A stretch of 64,000 bases of DNA from Symbiodinium natans. Its lineage: Eukaryota > Sar > Dinophyceae > Suessiales > Symbiodiniaceae. A program made the translations under genes and the position numbers. The stretch lies in the NCBI GenBank assembly GCA_905221605.1, contig CAJNDS010000281.1, positions 107,501 to 171,500 on the forward strand, given 5' to 3'. The notes beneath the pieces are model-generated. The model did not search any database. It was not told where the DNA came from and saw only the letters and a program-made list of their open reading frames with translations. How positions within the stretch are numbered: position 1 is the stretch's first letter; every line of letters starts with the position of its first letter. This document shows, piece by piece, positions 35,201 to 46,300 of the stretch.

Positions 35201-35860
35201 TGCATGCCGCAGACAGATTTCTATGGCGAAGACGCTGCATGGCGGGGACAAAGCATGAAAAGTGCGTGAGTGAGCACCTCCCCCTTCACGAAGAATGTGT
35301 TCCGAATGCATCCCACATGGCTCTCTTGGCCTGCAATGTCAGCTAGAACCTGGCATGCCCAACGCCTCGGCTCTTGGGAGGCGAAGTGAAGTTGTCCAAA
35401 GCGAGTCAAAGCTCAAAATGTTTTTTGGGATAAGGGTTCTCGATGTGCAACATTGTGCAGCTCAGTCCCACACCACTGCCCTGCTTTGCGACAACTGCTC
35501 AGCACTTTGCGGAAGCCTGGCTTGGCGGCTCATGGCGGCTCAACGTGCTCAATGTGTGGCTCAGCTTGTGGGCTCAAAAGGGTGCTCATTGTTGACTGTA
35601 GACTCACTGCAGGGCCCTCTCAAGCCCCCAAGTTGCCCCCCCTGCAATCCTTGCAAAGTTTTCGACTCTCCAAGCATGCGCTCTCTCCTCACACACGTTT
35701 ACAACAAGCAGGGACGTGGCAAAGCAAACATGCCAAGTCGGCAGGCAACATCCGGGATCACCACCGGCTGAGAATTCCTTTGCAAGACTTCTGAGGTCCC
35801 CCTTGACCATTGAAAAGATGACAACGCCCTATGCTCAGCTTAGCTGCAAGGAGGCGCCAT
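32280..35860. other. Unassigned DNA
   Basis: No gene recognised. A C run lies at 33112-33127. A minus-strand segment at 34092-34290 (KVNIPRKELAFGAHTPIMKP, then AELDFEFWEGLLHS) has protein-like composition and could be an exon of an unknown gene. Long overlapping frames on the plus strand at 32241-32855 have no recognisable motif. Confidence 0.3.
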
Positions 35861-35865
35861 GCCCT

Positions 35866-36100
35866 AGACCCTAAACCCTAACCCTTAACCCTTCAACCCT
35901 AAACCCTAAACCCTATATGTGCTGCAGTCGCTACTTGTCAAGGTTGCTCAGCACCCGACTGCAGGAGCCAAACGGCCCATGACCATGCACCTACCTCCCA
36001 TACGCACACACGCGAACAAGAAGGTTTAGGGTTTAGGGTTTAGGGTTCAGGGTTTCGGGTTTCGGGTTTAGAGTTTAGGGTTTAGGGTTTAGGGTTTTTT
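35866..36100. repeat. Paired telomere-like blocks facing each other
   Basis: CCCTAAA-type units at 35866-35914 and TTTAGGG-type units at 36023-36100 are separated by about 110 bp of unique DNA, giving an inverted pair. Confidence 0.8.
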
Positions 36101-38880
36101 CACGGTTGACAGAGACACATGGGGCACAGACACACACGATTCCATGCACACTGCCTCCTCACAAGCGTGCAATACACCGTTGAGAGCAATCTCATCCGGC
36201 AACACCTCCCAAGCAGCAAACTTGCAGATGCCCAACTTGCTACTAGGCCACTATCCCAAAATGCATCATTGCTTGATGCTGTGGATGAACGCCAAGCCGA
36301 CGAAGTGAACGCAAGCGACTGACTAAGATTCCCGTATGCGGAGAAGTTATTGGGACCTTCTTTCCCGGCATGTCCAAGTACAACCTGACAGCATCGACCC
36401 ACCTTGGCCATCCATGCATCACATGAAGCCTGCACTGAGTGCTTGCACTGGATGTCCCATCATCATCTGCGTTTGCAGGCGCAGCAAAATTTTTAGACAA
36501 AGCATTGGCAAAGAATGACAATGATGTCAAGAAACTCATACAAACTAGCACGCGGTAGGGAGTTTGCAGCACTTTGGTCGCCCATCGGGGTTGCGGCCGC
36601 TGTCGGCGCCCACTCGCACGCAAGAGAGCTGCGTAAGCCTTGAACGTAACACTGCACAATGTTTGCCACTGGTAGGGCACTTCACACAGAATCATGCCAC
36701 CTCACATGTTGAAACTCGAACTCGCACAGAATCACTCAACAAAAGCTTGTGAAGCTGTCCTTCGTATTGTCCAGCCATCGGGATTGTGCCACCACATCAA
36801 CCTCGCCAACAAGCTTTTGACGGCAAGCATGCATGGCGCTAGGTTCTGGGCGTGCGACGGAATCCATGCCATCAAGTTCGCCTAACGTGAGCCTAGCCTA
36901 AGCCAACATAATCACCCCGTTCATGCTGCGCAACTTCGGACACTGAGTTCCGTCCAACCCAGTACACAACGCACACGACCCAATGCCGAACTGGACAACA
37001 ACATTAATTACACCTTCAGTTTTCCCTGTGAGACAGTGGCACGAATCGGCTACATGCACACAAGTCACCATGTTGGAGAACATGATGCTCAATGCCGCTA
37101 CTTGTGCGAATATGTGTGGGGGGGGGGCATCCCACAAACCATGCCAAGCTTTCAATCTACACGTACACCCCAAGGCCTCAAGGCCGCATTCTACCCTCAA
37201 CCGCTACTCTTGGTGCACTGAGCTCAGCTGGAAATGTCAGTTCTGGAATGTCCGAAAACGGCGCTGAGCATATGTACAGGAACACTGCAGTTTTTGTACT
37301 TTCCGTACAAAACGATCTCCGTCGAAATCATGTGGGGATGGAGCGGTCTTCCGGCCTGGCTACACATTGTCTTGAAATTCAGTCGCACGCAAGCATATCG
37401 CCAAACAACGAAGTCTTTCATCTTTGTCGTGCGACGTTCTGGAAGCTTGGGCCAAAGCCAACCGTCCCTGACGAAATGAAGTTGCAAGCAACATTGTTGT
37501 TCTTTGTGTTACGCACCAAAACGTACCAACGTCTCACCCACAGATTTGGCTTCAATGCATGATGAAAATGGTAGATACCCCCCAGCCCCCTCGCCCCCCC
37601 TCTGTTATCTCGCCCCCTTTGGGGGCTCCGGACCCGGTTGAAAATTTGATGTTTTCCTCCATTCCGGGGTAACTCCCGTGGCCAGAACCTCGCACTAAAT
37701 TCCTTAAATCCTTGAAGCGGGGAGACCCCTAATCCCTAAGTCTTGAAGAGGACAGCTATTCTCGAAATCCGAAACGAATAGGGGATTCTGCTCTTTCAGG
37801 GTTTGACGAAAAAATGAAGGGAACAGGAATGCTCCATAAACCTTGAAGGTTACAGAGAAAAACTCGCTAGTTCCGGAAAAAGAAAAGGGCCTAAATTACA
37901 AAGGCTAAGTCGCACCGGCCAAAGCCTTAAAATAGGGGGATCCCATCTTTGGGATGCTGCCAGAGGCTCGTGCCTCCGCCTAAGAGGTTTCACCTCCTGC
38001 TAGGGCAGTGCCCTCAAGGCCTTTGCTGGCTCGGCTGCAGGCTGTCAGAGGGTGCCTTGCAGACACTCTTAGGCGAGGTGCTTAGGAGCATCAGAGGATG
38101 AACCTCCAGTTCCCGCTGAAAAATGAACCTCCTGCCCGCTATGCTTCGTCCTCCTCCGGGGCCTTCAGGGGAAGTAACTCCCAGCGGGGGTCCTCCATGA
38201 TGTTCCCCAGTGGGATGATAGGAGGAGGGAACTCTTCCGGCACCATAGGGACCAGCTCCCTGCGCTTTTCTCCTTACATCTTAGTGCTTAGATTCTATTC
38301 CTAAATCCTGTGCGTTTAGCGTTTGGGCCGATTCCAAAAATTGGCAGAAATGACTGCCATTTTTGCATCCGACTGGGCTCTAAGTCTTCACTAAGTCGCT
38401 TCCAAAATCCCATGCATTTAAGATTTAGCGACAAAGATTTGAGCCTCGTGGGGAGGGGGGTGGGGGGCATACGAAAATTCCGTTTGATTAAGATTCAGAG
38501 ACGAGGATTTAGGGCAAAATTTAGGGATTAAGATGGGCTTCGCTAAGCCATGGTCTGGTGTGGGGAGCTCACGTAGGAGCTTCATCTCCACCAGTGCATC
38601 CAGAAAGCAATCGTCGTGTTGCTTCAGCTCCTTTAAAAGGAGGCTTGCCAACACCTGGATGTTTGCATGGCCGGCCATCCACCTCCGGACTGTGGCATAC
38701 AGGGCGGGGCATCCTCCTCAAGCAAAGAAGGAGGTTTACATGCTCGGGAAGCCATAATAGTCTCGGACTCCCCAATTGAGGCGGTGGCGATTTGCCATCC
38801 CAAGGTAGATCTAATTCCGGATTCCTTGATCTCTGGGATGGAGGTTCCCCTCCTGGACCTTCAGGCTACTCCAGAAGCAT
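36101..38880. other. Unassigned DNA
   Basis: No gene recognised. Weakly protein-like minus-strand frames occur at about 36380-36520 and 36898-37050. From 37560 the text changes to short repeats of AACTCCC, CCTAAATC and GGGGATTC type, with a G run at 37119-37127. None of these supports a product name. Confidence 0.3.
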
Positions 38881-38881
38881 A

Positions 38882-38942
38882 TCACTTGGATTTTTTGCCA
38901 AAATGGGGGTGCGAAGCACTCTCCCGCTTTGTTTACTGGGAA
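38882..38942. repeat. Direct repeat B, left copy
   Basis: Contains CACTTGGATTTTTTGCCAAA followed by atgggggtgcgaagc and ACTCTCCCGCT. A related copy lies at 39973-40033. Confidence 0.7.
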
Positions 38943-39019
38943 ACCGTTCACTCGGAAGCTGGAACCAATGAATCTGAAGTTTCAACCTAAACCCCAACTC
39001 TGAAACCCCAACACTGCCA

Positions 39020-39221
39020 CTTCCAGTTGTACGACAACGATGACTTCGACTGCGACTACGACCACTACTACGACTACCACTACCAGTACCTCTACTGCTG
39101 CTGCTGCGACGAGCACTACTTCTACTACTACTCCTCCTCCTCCTCCTCCGCCTCCTCCTCCTGCTCCTACTCCGACTCCGACTCCGACTCTGACTCCTAC
39201 TCCTACTCCTACTCCTACTCT

Positions 39222-39305
<84 letters not shown>

Positions 39306-39306
39306 A
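39020..39306. repeat. ACT/TCC/ACTCCG triplet and hexamer repeat tract
   Basis: The tract grades from GACTACGAC through CTGCTGCTG, CCTCCTCCT, CCGACTCCGACT and TCCTACTCCTAC to about 30 perfect ACT triplets. Poly-Thr or poly-Tyr frames over it are artefacts of the repeat. Confidence 0.9.
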
Positions 39307-39524
39307 GTTTTGTCCGCATCACGCAATGTTGTTTTTTCGGCGTGGGCATGTGGGGTGTCTATTTTTTTGCACGCGGGCACGGTAGGGCTTAGGGGCTTAC
39401 GGCAGGGCACTTGGCAGGCACTCCTACGGGGGCACAAAGGGTCAAGGGCAGGGCACCCTGGCAAAAAATCGGTTACGGCTAGGGCAAAGTCACTGGTTTT
39501 TGATCCTCAGATTAAGTTTTCACA

Positions 39525-39680
39525 CCGCACCGCCGCGTCGCACGCGCCGCACGCACCGCACCGCGCCGCCGCACCGCTGCACCGCACCGCCGCACCGCTG
39601 CACCGCGCCGCACCGCGCCGCACCGCACCGCGTCGCCGCACAGCCGCACCGCCGCACCGCCGCACCGCGCCGCTCCGCAA
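39525..39680. repeat. CACCGC/CGCCGCACCG repeat
   Basis: Irregular repeats of CACCGC, CGCCGCACCG and TGCACCGC over about 155 bp, very GC-rich. A (CA)n run follows at 39838-39856. Confidence 0.85.
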
Positions 39681-39972
39681 ACGACAGCTCCCCCACACAC
39701 ACCCACGCCGCCGCATCCCCCTTCGAGAAGGCCAGACAGCCCCTAAGCATGCCCGCGCCGCGCCGTGGCTCAACCCCTCCCCACCCCCCAGCCCCACGCA
39801 AACGAACGGACAGCACCTTCGGGAGCACTGCAGGGCACACACACACACACACACAGGCAGCACCATATCAGCACACACTTCCGCGGCATCGCAGGTCACA
39901 TACAGCACGAGCGGTACAGCATGGCACCCCGCAGGCACAGAGGGGACACGCCATTCCTCCTAGACACCTGAC

Positions 39973-40033
39973 CCACTTGGATTTTGTGCCTAACGGCAAA
40001 ATGGGGGCGCGAAGCACTCTCCCGCTATGTCTG
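39973..40033. repeat. Direct repeat B, right copy
   Basis: CACTTGGATTTTGTGCCTAA, then CGGCAAAATGGGGGCGCGAA and GCACTCTCCCGCT. It matches 38882-38942 except for a small insertion and a few substitutions. The two copies bracket about 1.03 kb made almost wholly of simple repeats. Confidence 0.7.
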
Positions 40034-40221
40034 TAGCCTCCGAGAAAAAATTGTGCAAGAAGCAGAACAGAGACCTGACAGTTGCAGAATCCATCAGTTG
40101 CCAATTGCCAACTCCATGAAACTCGACGTCTCAGCTGCACTATAACAAAGTAAACCAAAACCTCTGGTCTCTAGAAGCCACCAGCCTCAAGCGTCAAACG
40201 ATTCGCAAATATATAGAGGCC

Positions 40222-40234
40222 GCACGGGTTAAAC
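40222..40234. repeat. Target-site duplication, 3' side of LINE
   Basis: GCACGGGTTAAAC, identical to 51051-51063. It directly abuts the short tandem tail of the element (GCAAAT on the minus strand). Confidence 0.8.
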
Positions 40235-40613
40235 ATTTGCATTTGCATTTGCATACGCAGCTTCGGGTAAGGAAGCCTAGCGCGACACAATGTACAGAAA
40301 AGCACATGCCAAGAGCATGCGGCCAATCGTGATGGCAGGTGAGAAGTAAAATCCTCTGATGTACATGTTCGGTGAGGGATAGACCCCGCATCGAGATGCA
40401 AGCAGGTCAGAAAACGAGCAGTTGACCCGGTCCTTAAACCTCGCAGTCCATCAGATAAGCTGTACAGCCTGCATATTGTTCAGAAATGGTGGTGTGAAAA
40501 AGCAGATCAGGTGTGCTCCGCGAACTCATTTTGTGGCGGAAGGAAATGTAAGTACCTGCAGTTGTGGGAGGTGCCCTCGACCACATATGCTGGCATTGTC
40601 TGCATGATTACCC

Positions 40614-41100
40614 TCACATGCGTGTAAGGAAACACATGTAGCATTCGTGGTGAATGTGGTGCAGAAGGTCATCTGTGCAGCTTTTTGCTGGTTGGCCATC
40701 GTCGGTAAACCAGGTGTTGGTGCTCAGCGGCGCATCACTTAAGAAGGCCCGGTAGTGACCACATTTGGTGTCGCGCCCTGCATGAGTGATACCTGCAAGG
40801 ATTCGGTACGGCATCCATTGCACCGTGGTACCATCTCTGCAAAATACAGGTACATATGTGATGTTCCCTGGATCAATGCGAACACAGACCCTGTTTTTGC
40901 GAATCCTTCCGGCCTGCTCAACATATCTCGGCAAGTGTATGCATAACCAAAGAGGCGCCTGCACCAGGGCATGTATGAAAGGCTGTCTACACCAAGCTGC
41001 AAGACAGGAATCCAGGTCCGTTGTTCGTCGTGGCAAAGGAACAGTTATTCCTGCAGAAAGCGTGCCCTGAAGCTCTCGGTCGGATGTATCTTCCGGGGCC
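40614..41100 (-). CDS. LINE C-terminal segment: USP-like protease, His/Asp half
   Basis: This frame (open from 41186) continues the protease begun in the neighbouring frame. It reads DLDSCLAAWCRQPFIHALV, then LWLCIHLPRYVEQ, matching the usual USP pattern of a Trp-containing helix followed by a hydrophobic strand and (K/R)(R/Y/F). It ends with CGHYRAFLSD (catalytic His at about 40755-40757) and WFTDDGQPAKSC (Asp pair at 40698-40703), the classic His and Asp boxes of peptidase family C19. The protein stops 14 codons later at TGA (40614-40616), as USP domains often do near their C-terminal end. A single frame change somewhere near 41040-41110 separates it from the Cys half. Confidence 0.75.
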
Positions 41101-41415
41101 CTCAATTGCAGTCCTCGCCTCCCAAACTCCTTCGAAGACAGGCGCTCTGGCAAAATCCTGGAGATATATCCAGAATTCATGAGCATCGTTTTGTTGGTGT
41201 AGTTGAGGCCATGTCAAGAGTATGTGGCGCCATGCAAGCATGCCGGCGATGTATGGTGATGTGCTATTTGATGCCAGGATACGTTGAAAAGCTGCGGAAG
41301 CTCGTCCAAAGAGTGTACTCGATTCACCTTGAGTTTTTGCCGCAAGCCACAACCAGACACTGACAACGGAAATCAGATAACATAGGTTAGTGGGGTTACG
41401 CAACGCCAAGGTAGT
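41090..41415 (-). CDS. LINE C-terminal segment: USP-like protease, Cys half
   Basis: The frame holding this part runs from 42360 to 40987. The Cys box reads LRNPTNLCYLISVVSVWLW, with the putative nucleophile at 41380-41382; the family pattern is N.GNTCY.NS.LQ. About 60 residues later comes LHQQNDAHEFWIYLQDF, matching the QQDAHEF signature that is characteristic of USPs. The spacing between the boxes is shorter than in most cellular USPs, giving a compact domain of roughly 250 residues with no obvious large insertion. After about 41090 the protein-like character passes to the other frame. Confidence 0.7.
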
Positions 41416-41760
41416 GACCACTTGAGATATCGACTGAGGGTGTCCGCCAGCGGTGACATCTGGAGTCGCGGGTGATGAACTCGTAGACCCACTAGCTGTA
41501 ATGCCGCTACCCCTTGGATCCTGGCGAGAGACTGGTACAGTGTCTGCGCCCCTGGCTGCCGCAGCCCCACCTCCGCTACGAAGGTCAGTTGGTGTCCCGC
41601 TAGTTCCGCTGCCAGCCTTCTGGTTGCCTGAAATCTGTAGAGGGCTCCAGGTAGCATGCAACTCTGTTGGATGGTTTCGATCAACTTTTCCAACTCCTCC
41701 TGCGTCATGCCCTGTCCCTCGATCTTGTCCAGCTGCTCCGTCTCGGCATTCCAGCGTAGG
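41400..41760 (-). CDS. LINE linker segment before the protease domain
   Basis: The most protein-like frame here begins before 41708 and reads MTQEELEKLIETIQQSCMLP, then LYRFQATRRLAAELAGHQLT, likely helical. It is a different frame from both the preceding region and the Cys half that follows, so frame changes lie near 41740 and 41410. No domain was recognised. Confidence 0.5.
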
Positions 41761-42350
41761 GCGTAGGAAGTTCCAGTGTCCCTCCGGTGTTAGCCATTGC
41801 TGCCGAACCACCACTGCTTTGAACGCCTCCGTGGTAGTCACCTTCTTGACGCGGTCGAGGAGCTCCGCACAGATGCACTGCATCACCGTGACCCGCAAGG
41901 ACATTGTTGGCTTGGTCTCGCTCTCCATTTTCTGCTTCCAGGCCTGGCTTATCTTGAACAACGCGGGCAGGATGTTTTCCTTCTCGCCTGGCCTGTTCTG
42001 GAACGTGAACAGTACAACAGTGTCTTGGCCCATTCGCATCAACTGTTGCTCGTGCCTCAGAGACAGGCGGACCAGCTCCTTGACCATGTCCTTCTCCAGG
42101 TGATATGTGTCGTCCATGAGGCTTGAGGTCTCCTGAAAGAGAGACGTTTTCGGGTGCGGTGCTCCGCGTCCCCTTCCTCGTCCCTTTGTACTCTTCCGGC
42201 CCTGTCCTTTGTGGCTTTGCTGGTGTGTCGGAGATGCCGATCTCTTTCCTGTTGACCTCGACGGTGTGGTCTCCGGAGTACATGTGGTGCTGCTCAAGGA
42301 CGGCAGCATTTCGCCGTACATGGTTTTGAGTTCGTCCATCGGTGTGGATT
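41760..42350 (-). CDS. LINE linker segment, basic and helical
   Basis: In the 42360-40987 frame, a basic Ser/Arg/Gly-rich stretch (KGRGRGRGAPHPK) is followed by a likely helical region: LEKDMVKELVRLSLRHEQQL, then ALFKISQAWKQKMESE and TVMQCICAELLDRVKKV. I recognise no domain. The region links the zinc-finger part to the protease. Confidence 0.5.
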
Positions 42351-43387
42351 CCATCCTCAAGCAAAAGATGAGCAGACGTATAATGCAGCAGGGCCGCGTT
42401 CAACACTGGCATGCAATATTGTGAATGTAATGTTGGCCTGTGCGTCGTAGCGTGGCACCAGCAGCAAGGTGTCGCAGCTTGATTGAGCAAAATGCTATTG
42501 TGAACATAATCAGGTCGGTGTTGCCAGAACCCTTCATGTGCAAAAGCGCAATGTTGCATGAACTCACGCACGTCTGCAGTGGGCACTTTGCATTGAACAC
42601 ATTGGTGTCGAGCTTGTTCACACCACGAGACGTCCTCCAACACATGCATCCAGTTTGCACTTGGGACCAGGGCTGCTTCAAGCTCGGGTGTATGCGGAAA
42701 GAAGTCACTGCTCACTGGTGGATTTAACAGAGGCTCTTTTGCCGCCAATAATTGCATCTTATGCGCCTTCGATTGTCGGCGTTGGCGCTCTCTGGCAAGC
42801 CGTAGCATGTGTCGTCGGTGTCTCTGCGCGTCAAGAGGCCGCATAGTTTGTTCATCATGCCATAAACGCATCAACAAGCATACCTGCCAAATGGTAGGAC
42901 ATTTAGATGTGTGCGCGACTGCATTACGGACTTGCGCTCCACAGAAGCGACAAGGTGTCACAGCTTGCCTTCGAACCAGTGAGCAGTCCTGGTCAACCAT
43001 AATGCCATAGTCTTGCCAGACAGTAGAGTGGCTGCCTCTGTAATGCAACTTCAATTTCCATGGATGCGTCCACTGATCACAAATTGCACAATGCGATCTC
43101 AAGTGCATGCAAATGGACCTGAGCTGTACAATAGCAGGCCATCCATGTATTCCCAGGAAAGTGCGCAGGTCTTCATGGTACGCCACAGGGTCCGCTCTGT
43201 TGGTCATGTTCCAATCTCCCGCCTGTGCTTGCTCGAAGGTCTGGTGGCCTGGAGTCGAGGTGTCCTCAATCTCACGTTGCGGGTCCTGGCATTTCAGCCA
43301 AAAGGTAGAACAGTGATTGTCCAAGATGTGACCTTGTAACGCCTGCCATGTTTGGAACTCGTGTTCACAGTGTCGACATGTGGGCAT
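42340..43387 (-). CDS. LINE zinc-finger segment
   Basis: The frame 43387-41705 is convincing down to about 42340. It contains a series of Cys/His clusters: CRHCEHEFQTWQALQGHILD then NH, CAICDQWTHPWKLKLHYRGS then H, CRFCGAQVRNAVAHTSKC, CVQCKVPTADVREFMQHC with a following H, and CCWCHATTHRPTLHSQYC. Five such clusters after a reverse transcriptase is unusual; LINEs more often carry one CCHC or CCHH motif. They could bind nucleic acid or mediate protein contacts. A frame change near 43390 separates this from the reverse-transcriptase frame, whose last finger (CPQCLLFFVDMRMLKKHH) directly precedes it. Confidence 0.7.
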
Positions 43388-46300
43388 GTCATCTTTGCTG
43401 TGCAGAAAACGATCAAAGTTGCGGAGGGTGGTTCAAGGGGGGCGCCGTGCGACTCGACATGGTGTTTCTTCAGCATTCGCATATCCACAAAGAACAGGAG
43501 GCATTGGGGACACATGAACTGAGCGGGCAAAACACCTTTGGATGTAGCGACAGGTTGCAGCCACACTCCGCCCTCCCTAGGGAGTAGTAGTGTACCCTGG
43601 TCTGGTGTGGCATCAGGTGCTTGTCGAATCTTGAAGTTTTGCCAATGTCGAATTGCCTGCTCGAGTTGCAATTGGTTCCGTTGAGCCGTATTGATGAGCG
43701 CAGTCATGTTCATCATTGGGTCTGTACTGTTCGTCAAAGTGGTGGAAAGTGTATGCATCCGCTTTTGTAACAAAAGGTGCGGCTCTTCAAAACCAAGGCG
43801 TTTAAAAAGCGCCTCCGTGCTCTCATGTGTGATGTGAACTGGGCTGGATGAAATCGCACGGAGTTGCCTTGCACAGCATGAACGAATCAGCCTAAGCTCC
43901 TCCCATCCAACTCCCACAGCGCTCAAACCATGTTGTAGAGAAGTCCAGATACATGCCTTCTGGACACGCTGTTTAATCGACAGAACATGCTTCCCTTGTA
44001 GGACTTTTTGTAGTCGCCGACGTTGCGCTTCTGCTTGTCGCAGTCGATAAGCAACTGTGTGTTTCGCTGGATTGTGGTAGCTTAGCATGACGCCGAGGTA
44101 CTTGGTCTGTTGCACGATTGGGATAGACAGAATTCTGCCCTGGGGTGTTGCCGTGACAAAAGTCTTGATCCCCTTCACCGTCCGCGTCCGCGCCTTTAAC
44201 CATTCCGCTGCCACTCGACCCTTGACTTGAATGAGGAGCGACGATTTCTGGACATTCACCTTCATGCCAAATGCTTCCAACACGTTGAAAATGGCATCCA
44301 TGCATTGCAGCATAAACGTTAAGTCCCGTTCAGAATGAAACGTCCACTGCCCAAGAACATCATCTGCGAAGAGAGTCAATTGGTCTCGAACCCACTCCTC
44401 CGGCACATGTTGCCCAATCATTGACATGACGTGGCTTGTGATTGCCACCCATAATGTGGGGGATAGCGTACAACCCTGCCTCAACCCTCTTCCACAATGC
44501 ACGGTCTCCTTGAGGTCGGCCACCTGTAGATGATACTGGATGGTATTGTGCCATTGAATGATCGTATTGATCAGCTCAGCTGGCATTCCCGTGCGGCAAA
44601 GTGCCTTGCTGAGTTTGGTTCTGTCCACCCTATCGAAAGCCTGGCTCATATCCAGGGCGAGTGTTGCTCCTCCAGTGCAATTCCCTCTCTTTTTACCCTG
44701 GCGCCTGGCTCGTAGCCCGCCGTCTTGATCAAGCAAGAGTTGTTTGACGCTGCGGCAATGGTGAACAGCACGTAGTATGGTAGCCTCCAGGAGTCGTCCT
44801 GGGGAGTACGCGTATTGTGGTTGGTAGTGGATGACAGATTGTACCCATGGTGCAGCGCGAATCTGCAGAGCCTTGGCTATGCATTTGCCTCCACAGTCCT
44901 GCAAGGCGATTGGCCGTAGGTTCCCCGGGGTACAGGGTGGTTTGGATGGCTTTGGCAACCACACAATCCATGCGCCCGTCCATAAGGTCGGTATGAGACC
45001 TTGCTCCAGGTTTCGTTGGTATGCCTGCAGTAGCGGGCCTGCCAAAAGATGTGACAAATACTTCCAGACAGCTGCTGGGGCGAGGTGCGCAGGCGCAGCC
45101 TTGGCCGGCTTAAGTAGCTGCAATGTGCATCGCAATTCGTGTTCCTCCAATCGTATCAGCGGATCTTGGTATGGGAGGGGCACATCTGCGGCCTTGGACA
45201 GAAACAACTCTTGGCAAAAAGTGGACAGAGATGAAAGCTCCTGCTCGTTGGTGAGCACATTGTGGTCATCTCCTCGTAGCTGCACGCGTCGTCTTTCCTG
45301 CTTGGGTGCAAGTCTACGAATCACAGCGTACAATCCTTTCTGGTCCCCTTTTATCGCAGCTTCCTCCGCAAGTTGGATTTGGTCCAAGTAGAGGTCCCTG
45401 CGCCTTCTGCGACCATCTTTCCTGAACTTGGAGTGCAACTGCTGGAAACGACATTGGTGACGCCAGGCCCTAAAAAGATACTGCATGTGGTCAGTCATCT
45501 GATACCATGTGGCCTGTTTGCGTGCCGCTCTTCTTTCTCGCCACATTTGTGCAACTGTTGCCTTGGATTCCGTCATTTGCCACGGCTTACGTCTGTCGTC
45601 TTGCTCAACCGGAAAGAATTCTTTGCAACGCCCTAACAGCATGTCATTCAATGCCTCTGGTGAAGGACTCTGCATTGCACTAAGGGATTTGGTGACCGCA
45701 TGCTCAAAACTCTGGAACGCTTGTAAATTGTGTTGCGCGGCATGCAAGAGGTCTTGTCGCGCATACGAATGTTTGGCTGGGGGGGCCGGTTGGTAAACTT
45801 TGCACGGGATAGAGCCCTGTAGGCACAGATGCCTGCCACCTCCCCGCCACTCAAAAAGCCTGATTTTTGGGTCAGGCCACAAAGTTCTCGAGCGTGGATC
45901 AGCTGCTCTTCGTCTGGTGATGACAAAGTCAATCTGTGATTCCGCAAGATCCGAATAAAAAGTTCTGGATTTCTCTGGATCTCCCCACGTGTTCAAGGCC
46001 ACGAGGTTGTGTGTTTCCAGTATGGCATCAAAAGTTGACGTATCCGGCGGTGGCGAAGTTTTCTGAAGGATACCCGAGCCCACTCTTCCTGGAGACATGT
46101 TTAAGGGCGTGTTAAAATCTCCGCAGATAAGAAGTGTGTTTCGCATCGCCATTTGTCCAATGGCATGATTCAATTTGGTCCAAATTTGGTCTCGTTGATG
46201 GAGAACCCTGGACGCGGTGGCCGCAGTATTCCAGGGGTGTTGGTATACATTGAGAACATCAACATGGTGATTGGAGAACTCAAGTTTGAGGTGTAGAATT

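Noticed and set aside
39040-39963. Thr/Pro/Ala/His-rich open frame of about 300 codons
   Set aside because: It runs through triplet and CACCGC repeats and has no non-repetitive protein core.
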